DNA of 64,000 nucleotides from Lasiodiplodia sp. COLG20 (lineage: Eukaryota; Ascomycota; Dothideomycetes; Botryosphaeriales; Botryosphaeriaceae). Shown one piece after another: positions 56,060 through 64,000 of the stretch. A program made the translations under genes and the position numbers. How positions within the stretch are numbered: position 1 is the first letter of the stretch; every line of letters starts with the position of its first letter. The notes beneath the pieces were generated by a model. The model made no database searches and had not been told where the DNA came from. It saw nothing but the letters and a program-made list of their open reading frames with translations. Where the stretch lies: the NCBI GenBank assembly GCA_009801085.1, contig VNWV01000006.1:496001-560000 (forward strand), in the 5' to 3' direction.

Positions 56060-59000
56060 TCAAGCACCGCTCACGCCCAACCCCTCAGCACTCTCGTATT
56101 TCTCGTCCTCCTCGTTGGCGCCGCGCTCACTCGTAATGCTCTCGTTGATGCTCGGCGCCTTCTCGCTACTCTTCTTCTTCCTCCGCAAACTACTCCAGCT
56201 GAGCCCGCTGCTCCGATCCGCCTTCTTCTCTTCCTTGGTCCTCTCGCGTTCGCCATTGCCGCCGATATACGGGCTGCTCGCCGCGCTATTCGTAAAGCTT
56301 GACGCAAAGCCTGACGCAAAGCCAGGCGTTGGCGGTTCGGTACCGATAGTGCTCTCGTCATCGTGGTCGTCATTGTTGTGGTCTTTATCCACGCGGGGCG
56401 AGCGGGAGAAGAAGCTACTCGCCGGAGAGCTCTTGTCCTTGCTACCGCCGCCAATGCTGCCGAAGCCGGGGAGCTGGAACTTGGACGAGCTACCCTTACG
56501 GGAGAGCTTGCTCATCCACGATTCCTTGCCCGCCGACGTCCCCGTCAGGCTCTCTGCCGTGTTGCGCGTCTCGGACCGGTCGAGTGAAGCGCGCGGGCTC
56601 CACGACGCCGAGAGCGAGAGCGACGCTGTCTCTGCATTCGAGGTGACGGTGCTGGCGCGGCCATCGCGCGACTTGCGCATCGACGTCGGTGAGACATCGA
56701 GATTCGCCAGAACATCGACGTGGGACTCGGGCGCCTCGAACGAGGGCACGGTAGACGAGACGGACGTGGCGAAATCTGTGGTCGCGGTGGCCGATGGGAA
56801 GGGCTCCTCAGCGGTAGAACCGTCGAAACTGCCAGACTTTGATTTCGATTTGTCCTTGGACCTGCTGCTCTTCTCAGGCTTCTCGTTCTCCTCCTTGTCC
56901 CTGTCTGCAGAACGGCTCCATAGGCCCTTGAATACAGGTGCAGCAGGATTCAGCTTTCCGCTCGGAGGGGTTGCTGGCGTCGGTTGCGGTTGCGACGGAG
57001 GGCGGGTCCCAATGGGAGCTTGAGGTGGTGATCGCGTCACCGGCGCAAACTCAAAATTGTCCTCTACAACATCTTCATAGCCCAGACCATTCGATGCGTT
57101 ACCGTATTGGACAGAGGGACGGCGCGACGGATGACGTGAGAATCCGCTGACTGCATTGTAACCGAGTTCTACGGTGGTGTTCAGCGGGCTGGACCGTTGT
57201 GTGGATGGTTCGGCTGGTCCCCACCCAAAGCGCTGAGAACTCTCTGTCGACGGTCGTGGGAGCTGATTTATATCGGCGAAAGATCTCATCGAACCGGGCC
57301 GCGGAGAAGGCGGTCGCTCCATGCCAAAAGCTGGAGGCCATGAAGCCTCCTCATCTTTACCAGGAAACAGCTTGAATCCCCGTTTCCTGGTCTGCACATG
57401 ACTTGGGCTACCTGAAGTCGGGCCTGTGGAGCTTCGGAAAGGCTTTGACATGGAGTCAATCCAGCTGCTACCGCCAGAATGGCTACCACGACGCCTCTGC
57501 GTTCCGATAGGATCAAGTTCTGCCTGGTCCGGGCGGGGCATCGAGTGGCTTTGGCTAGGTTTCAAAGACCCTAATGCCGGACCTTCATCCGACAATGTCT
57601 TTCCCCTTTGCCGGCTAAAAAGCTGACCGAATCTGCTGTGTAGCATGGAACCTCCGATATTCCGAGCGGATCCGGAAAGCGACTTCACTGACAGGGCGTC
57701 GGCGTCCTTTCCAGAATCATGGGCCGGATATCCAATTGGGAGCTGATTTGAGCTGCCTCGCGGGCTCGCGAAAAGGCTAGGAGATCGACTTTGGGCAGAC
57801 GCTGGGGAGCTTGGGCTTCTGTTTGCTGTTTCTCGCGCTTGAGGAGCACCGAGCCCCGGGATGGCAAGAGCATCTGAAGCTCCTCCAAATGATCCTGAAG
57901 AATTCCTATCCTCATCGAAGTCCGGCTTGAAGTCTGATTCTCCTTCATCTGCAGATCGATCGGTTTCGTTAGAAAAGAGATCAGATGGAAGAAGAGCGCC
58001 AGCATTCGGGCTCATGGGCGCGCCGCCAGTGAGCATCTCGATTTCAGCAGGCGAAAAGCTGGTTTCGCGGTTCGATATCGGGACTGCGCCATTGGCGAAG
58101 TTGAAGAATGGCGAAGAAGTTGTGACTGTAGGCGAGATGCTGGAAATGCTGTTGTTGTTGTACGGCGCGGTAGTGACAGGGAAGCCAGGAGCGGCAGGGA
58201 AACTCTCTTGTCCAACGCTGCCAGCGTGCTGCCTACGTCTTTGACTCGCCCTTCGGGACGGAGCAACATCCAGGACTGGAGGCGGCCTAAAGACCTGAGG
58301 TTGATTCGCAGCTCTGCTGGAGAGGATCTGTAGCTGGTTTTGTGCTTCGTTGTACGCTCGGTCTGCGGCCTGAAGAGCGGCCCATGCAGTCTGGTAGCGT
58401 TGCTGCAACCCTCTGATACGATCACTCCATTGCCGTTCTTCCTCAGCCCACTGAGCTCTAAGCTCTGCATCGATGTCACCCTCTCCGCCCTCGAATTTCT
58501 TGCGTTCTTCCTCCAGAATTCGGTTCTGAATGCCAGTTTCCCGAACAGATTCTTCGAGAGTTTTGATCGTTTGCACTTCCTCGGAATATTTGTCTCGGAG
58601 CTCTTGGGCTTTCTGTTCGGAACTCTTCTGGTACTCGATTTGTTGCTCCGCGATGCGCTCAATCTCCTTGGCCATATCATCCATTTCAGTTCGGAAACGC
58701 TGGACATCATCCTGCATTTTCTTCCTCTCGTTCAACTTCTTTTCAAGAGACTTTTCCTCCGCGGTCTTCTTGGCCTGAGCGCGCTGGTTTTCTTTTTCCA
58801 GATTAACGACCTCTTTCTTCAGCTCGGAGCTAGCGGCAGTCTTGCGGGCAAGTTCGTCCTTGAGCTCGTTGTGTCTTGTGTTGAAAACCTCCTTCTGGTC
58901 CCTGAAGCCCTTTTCCTCCTCTTCGATTGCCTTACGAGTGACCGAAATGTCCGAACGCAGCTTATCCCCCTCCGCCTGCAGCAGTGCTTCGGTTTCGCCA

Positions 59001-59841
59001 GGCTTGGCATCGTCGGCCGAGTCGTCAGCTTGCTGGTACGCGCTCGAGTTCGTTGGGGAATTCCTTCGACCGTTCGTGGCCCTCCTTGGATGCGACGTGC
59101 TGTTACTGTGCGAGCGAACCATATCCGAAGGCGTGGGGAGCGGTGAAGATGGCTCGAGGAATCCTTTACAGGGGGTGACCTTGGGCTCCACCCACCACTT
59201 CTCGTCGTGCTCGTGCTCCTCATCGTTGGCAATTTCCACGGCGCGGTTGTAGGCAGCGAAGTCGAAGAAATCGTCGGAGGAGGGCGGCTTCGTGCGGAAG
59301 CGAAGCGGCTCGCTCTGGGTGTGGAAATTGTGGTGGTTGATGGCGATCACACGGAGCGTATAGGCGGTGGCAGGCTTCAGGTTGGCGATGTTCACGGAGG
59401 TATCTTTAGGCCCGACTTCTTCCACTACTTTGACGGTCAGCACCTTTCGACAGCCGGCGGGAAAGAGGTAGCGTACCGAAAACGCCATTGATCTTGATTT
59501 GGTAGGCCTGGATGCCGCTGCGGGGCTCGGCGGGCTCCCAGTGGAAAACGGCGCCATCGGCCTTGATGCCTGCGAGTGAGACCCGGGGTGCTGCGGGGAC
59601 GTCGAGACCAAGCAATTTGATGAGGTCGTCCTCCTTAATGACCATGACCAGCCATGCGCGATATACAAGCCTAAGCGGCGTCAGTCGAATTGCGGTATCT
59701 GGGAAGCACGCGACAGGCGCACCATAGCAGCGCGGCGCAAGTGGCCAAGGCCGTGAGCGACGGTGCGGAGGCGAGAGCGTCCAGCGGCTCCATGCCGGCG
59801 GCGCGCACGGGAAGGTGGGCGATGAGCTCTGGCGAAGGCAT
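56060..59841 (-). CDS. membrane-anchored FN3 / coiled-coil protein
   Basis: Three exons (59841-59723, 59670-59477, 59427-56060) join in frame to 1226 residues. The N-terminus has one hydrophobic segment (LTALATCAALLWLVYRAWLV) rebuilt across the first splice site. A fibronectin type III domain follows (VPAAPRVSLAGIKADGAVFHW ... NIANLKPATAYTLRVIAIN, about 60-150). A long coiled coil (about 257-440; EKEN, EKSLEKKLNERKKMQDDVQ) precedes ~780 disordered Ser/Pro-rich residues. Similar N-anchored FN3 proteins are widespread in Pezizomycotina, but I know no tested role. It may tether a scaffold to ER or plasma membrane. It shares a 690-bp divergent promoter with PAH1. Confidence 0.82.
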
Positions 59842-60531
59842 CTGACCGGCCTCCTCGGATGTGGCGCCTGGAACAGGCAAGCGGATGGTGTATGAGGGAG
59901 AGCGCGGAGGTGGTGGTGTTGCTGCAGCCTCTTTGCGCTAGGCGTCCCTCTCCGGCCGGCGCTTTCGCGGCTGCCGAGCGTGCAGGGCCTGCAGACAGAA
60001 CGGCGCCACTCCTACCATACCTGGATCCCCCACAAGGCTCAGAGCACCCGCTGGTACATCGCCCGTCTCCTCGCCTACCGCTGCGCGCCCGCCTTGCGCC
60101 CGTAGTAATAGAAGCTTCTTGCGCAACATTCCCGCGTCGCGTGCCCGCGCCGCAAGGGCTATCTGCGGCTGGAGGGCGTCCGCGCGCTCTGCCGCGGCTG
60201 TCCCTAAAGAAGCTCGTGACGCGCTCGGCACCACCAGATCGCATCCTGAGACTATGTCAGTCTCCTTCACCTCCTAAGCTTGAGCCCGCGCTCCTGTCCT
60301 CTCCACTCCACTGCCCCTCACGCCTCCCGCTCCGCAGCCTCAGACCACCGCTTGCTCCGCCCTGCAGCCCGTTCTGTTCCTATTTGCTGCCGCGCTCGGC
60401 GCTGGCCTGTCGCTGGCCCAACAAGCGCCGCTGTTGAGCGACACGCGCCGCTGCGATCACTACATAAAACCCACGGACCCCTAGCACCCGACTCCTGCCC
60501 CTTCCCTTGGAGCGCGCCGAGGTTATCCATC
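59842..60531. promoter_or_regulatory. bidirectional promoter between the FN3 protein and PAH1
   Basis: 690 bp between two divergent ATGs. TACATAAAAC at 60461-60470 is a weak TATA-like element 62 bp before the PAH1 ATG. Shared control is inference from layout. Confidence 0.4.
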
Positions 60532-62988
60532 ATGCAGTACGTCCGCGGCCTGTCCAGCTCTGTGTCCAAGACCTGGAATTCCATCAATCCTGCCACTCTC
60601 AGCGGCGCGATCGACGTCATCGTTGTTGAGCACGAAGATGGCTCGCTGGCGTGCTCTCCCTTCCACGTCCGCTTCGGCAAGTTTTCGCTCCTGCGTCCCT
60701 ATGAAAAGAAGGTCGAGTTCTGCGTAAATGGCACGAAGCAGCCGTATTCCATGAAGCTGGGCGAGGGCGGGGAGGCCTTTTTCGTCTTTGAAACCACAGA
60801 CAGCATTCCCGAGTCCATGCAGACCTCGCCCCTGGTGTCGCCTGCGCAAAGCCCGGAGTCCAAGGCAGAATCGGCTTCCGCAGACCAGCTTTCAGAGCCA
60901 CCGCCTCTGAGTCTAGCCACGGACGGGCAGAATGACGTCCTGGGCAGAGTTAGGGCAAAGAGCGATCTCGGTGAGCCACCATAACTTCTCTATTGCTATA
61001 TTCGGCTAACACGATCAAGGCGACAATCCTACCTCACCACTGGCCGAGCATGCGTCTGCCGAATTTCCCATCCTAAATATGGGGCCGCCTGCGGCGCTGG
61101 ACCGCGGCCTCAGCGACGAGATTCTTCCCTCCACTAGAGCCGCTCTCTCCAAGGCCTTCACTGACACCGTTCCGACCATAACCACTTCAGACGAGCCAGA
61201 GCCGGGTCATCTTTCGCACCGATCCACAAGCCCGCCGCCAGTGTCTCGTCACGACGCTGTGGCGCGCGCAATGACTTTGTCGAAAAAGCTCTGGACTTCG
61301 AACGTTCCCTCACAGGTGACGGAAGAAGGTGATTTGATGCTGGACATGACAGGCTACAAGAGCAACGAGGAGGACGCTCTGCGGGCGGAAATTGTGGCGC
61401 GTAAGATCTTGTCGGAGGAACTCGAGGGAAACTACGACATTGGCGCCTTGATTGGTGCCGATGAGAAGGGAAACCTCTGGATCTACAGCAGCGAAGAGGC
61501 CAAGGAGGCTGCGGCACGCAAGCTTGCCATTCAAGGACTACAGCCTCAAGCCATGAGGTCGTCGGATGCCATTAGTGATCCTGGCTATCACAGCGACGAC
61601 TCCCCCAGCGATGCCGAGACGGAGGTCGGAACGCAACCACAGCACATGCGGCGGGATTCTGACAGCGGCGTTGGCCTTCTCACGCCGCCAAAGAGTCCCC
61701 ATAATGTGTCTGCGGAGGGCACCAAGAGCTACGCCAAGACTCTAAGGCTCACTGACGAGCAGCTGAAGTCCCTCGACCTGAAGCCCGGCGAGAACTCGAT
61801 GTCCTTTACAGTGAACCGGGCAACCTGCCAGGCCTTCATCTACTATTGGCGGCATGATGTTCCCATCGTCATTTCGGACATTGATGGGACTATCACAAAG
61901 TACGTTTTCGTGAAACATTAGGTGACGTCAGAAGCTGACAAGTGCGTAGGTCAGATGCTTTGGGTCATGTGTTGAACATGATCGGTCGCGATTGGACCCA
62001 TCTCGGAGTCGCAAAGCTCTATACCGACATTGCTACGAACGGATACAATCTGCTGTATCTGACTTCGCGGTCCGTCGGACAGGCGGATACTACCCGAGCG
62101 TACCTGAATGGTGTCGTCCAAGAAGGTTACAAACTACCTCGAGGCCCTGTCATCATGAGCCCTGATCGAACAATGGCTGCGCTTCGCCGCGAAATCTACC
62201 TTCGGAAGCCGGAAGTCTTCAAGATGGCATGTCTACGCGACATCATGAACCTTTTCTTCAAGCCCCCGGGCCAAACCCCTTTCTATGCCGGTTTCGGAAA
62301 CCGGTTCACGGACGCCCTCAGCTACCGTTCTGTCAACATCCCGTCAACCCGTATCTTTACGATCAACTCGAACGCCGAGGTGTCGCTTGACCTGCTGTCT
62401 CTTAACAAGTACAAGACTGGTTACCAGAGTATGCGCGAGATTGTTGATCATTACTTTCCTCCTGTTGGCTTGCTGGTGCAGAACGGAGGCGAGGAATTTA
62501 CGGATTTCAATTACTGGCGAGAAAGGCCACTCGATCTCGATGAGTTTTCAGCTAGCGAAAGTAGTGACAGCTCAAGCAGCGAAGACGAAGACGAAGACCG
62601 GAGGAGCTTGCACAGTGAGGATGAGGCGGAGATAGAAGGAGAGCTCGGCGACAGCTACTTATCGCGGGATTCCATTGACGAAACGGGCCAGATGGAAGAT
62701 TCCATGATGGAAGACTCCATGATGGCTAGCTCCATCGCCGAGAGCGCCGAGGGTGATGGCGTGGAAGACGAGGAGGAAGAGTACGAAGATGAAGAGGAAG
62801 GGGAGGAGTATGAAGCGGAGGATGAAATCGGTGAAGAGGAGGCGCTGGAACTGGACAGGCAACTCGATGCGCTTGACTTCGACTCGGATTCACCTCCGTC
62901 CCCGACCATAACGAAGGTTCAACCCTTCGTACCTGGCTCGCCTGCGCGTTCAGAAAAGACCTTGGAGCCCAGCTCTCCTCAGTTGTAG
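60532..62988 (+). CDS. PAH1: phosphatidate phosphatase PAH1 / lipin
   Basis: Mg-dependent phosphatidate phosphatase that makes diacylglycerol for triacylglycerol and controls nuclear/ER membrane growth. Three exons (60532-60970, 61020-61899, 61950-62988) join in frame to 785 residues (yeast Pah1 has 862). The N-LIP domain starts MQYVRGLSSSVSKTWN, an amphipathic membrane-binding helix in this family. The catalytic HAD motif DIDGTITK sits at about 433-440, with the second intron placed exactly within its last Lys codon, followed by SDALGH, LYLTSRS and GFGNRFTD. The C-terminus is a very acidic Glu/Asp/Ser tract, as in fungal homologues, probably for regulation by the Nem1-Spo7 phosphatase. Ser-Pro sites between the domains are potential phosphosites. 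Confidence 0.96.
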
Positions 62989-63455
62989 ATGACCGCACGT
63001 ACGGCGTTTTCTTTCAGTCATCGCTTGATTTTGGACATTGGTAGGTGCATAAGATATGGCGCAGACAGCGTGGGTGTCTTTGGATTTCTTTATGGGCAAT
63101 ACTGGCATTGCGAGGGCGCTTGTCATTCTGGAGTTGTTAGATTGTTGTAATTACTCCGCTTCTGTTTCTAGCTTCACTGTGCATATTTGTCTGTTTTTGA
63201 GCAACTCTGTGCCTGTTCACTGGTTTTAGTAAGACAGCTTGAGTGGAAGGACAAAAGTACAGTTTTATGTCGTGGTAGCGCTTGCTTAGGTGGAGTATAC
63301 CCAAGACCATATTCTCATTCAGCGACTCTAGTTACTAACTTATGCTAATGATGTTCTTGTTAATTCTTTGAAAAATAAGATATAGCAGAGCTCTGCTTAC
63401 TTATTGATACGCCCAAACTCCCCCAGAAAGAGTAGCCGGCATCACGGGTAGCCAA
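62989..63455. other. convergent 3' region
   Basis: Between the stops of PAH1 and the P450. No feature recognised. Confidence 0.5.
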
Positions 63456-64000
63456 TCACTTAGAAGCATCCGAAAGTTTAACCATAAGCGGTTCCTTCTC
63501 CCACAACTGGAATACCTTTTGGTCGAACCAATCAGCATTCTCATCGACCAGCTCCATGTCAAACTTGAAAAATATGCGCGCAAGAATACAGCGCATCTCG
63601 GCATAGGCAAGACTGTAACGATGAGAAGGCAGTTAGTCCAGATATAGTCAACAAATCCAGGGGAAAGCATTAAAGCACCAACAAAACTTACTTTTTACCC
63701 ATGCAATTCCTCGGTCCATTTGAGAAGGGCATGAAGACAGATTTCTTATCACCCTCGTATTTTGGATCATCAAGCCATCTCTCCGGGAGAAACTGGTCTG
63801 AGTTCGTAAAGTTTCGTGCATCGCGATAAGCAGCGTATTGGGAAACATAGACAGAGGTCTTAGTGGATGTTAGCAAGGTGGAAGTGCCGGTCTATGAGGA
63901 GGTTCGGAAGGCTATTAGAACTTACATTTTCAGGCAAATAGTAGCCACTGACAGTTTCGCCATTTTTGGGAACCCTACGGGCAAAGCCTGTAGGAACAGG
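63456..64000 (-). CDS. cytochrome P450, 3' part only (5' end beyond the window)
   Basis: Haem-thiolate monooxygenase, C-terminal ~130 residues. Three partial exons: 64000-63926, 63858-63692 and 63612-63456, with 67- and 79-nt introns. It shows [19 protein letters not shown], the PERW motif (FLPERWLDD), and the haem-binding loop [19 protein letters not shown] with its cysteine ligand, the last splice rebuilding the GKN. It ends MVKLSDASK. The style resembles the isotrichodermin C-15 hydroxylase/CYP65-like group, but subfamily and substrate need the missing N-terminus. Expected to be ER-bound. Confidence 0.9.

Overview
The window is nuclear DNA of a filamentous ascomycete (Pezizomycotina; a Dothideomycete is my best guess from overall style, not proven). 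The reasons are compact genes with many 45-80 nt introns (GT...CTRAY...AG), a dispersed single 5S rRNA gene followed by a T-run, intron-containing tRNA genes, and families typical of moulds: a Neurospora-type het-c, a NACHT-ankyrin NLR, HET-domain debris, scytalone dehydratase of DHN melanin, and urease. No bacterial or plasmid features were seen.

Layout. 0-7.5 kb: dynein light chain LC8 (+), het-c (+), a zinc-type medium-chain dehydrogenase (-). 7.6-18.5 kb: a gene-poor accessory stretch with a frameshifted HET-domain gene (-), a frameshifted, truncated gene remnant with an LPLEIRQLIY motif (+), a tiny one-TM protein (-), a truncated orphan ORF beside inverted-repeat and AT-rich DNA, an intact 5S rRNA gene, and a large intact-looking NLR (-). 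18.5-32.7 kb: a mucin-like GPI protein, a one-TM protein of unknown role, a zinc-ribbon protein, tRNA-Thr and tRNA-Arg, an MDR enoyl-reductase-like enzyme, an HMG-box protein and a Maf-type pyrophosphatase, with a 93-bp palindromic element between the last two. 34-44.7 kb: scytalone dehydratase, a three-RRM Csx1/Nam8-like protein with an unusual 3' end, urease and an omega-amidase-like nitrilase. 46-64 kb: a Ser-rich two-TM protein, a major-facilitator protein with a 600-residue N-terminal extension, a membrane-anchored FN3/coiled-coil protein, phosphatidate phosphatase PAH1/lipin, and the 3' end of a cytochrome P450 running off the right edge.

How genes relate. Most are independent housekeeping genes. 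The coherent theme is self/non-self recognition: het-c at 2.5-5.6 kb, then HET and NLR genes at 8.9-17.5 kb, the latter in repeat-scarred DNA with several broken reading frames. Urease and the omega-amidase are convergent neighbours that both release ammonia. Exon joins were worked out by hand. Every multi-exon model listed as an intact CDS keeps one reading frame from ATG to stop; the P450 is partial and the two-exon form of the small TM protein is only one of two options.
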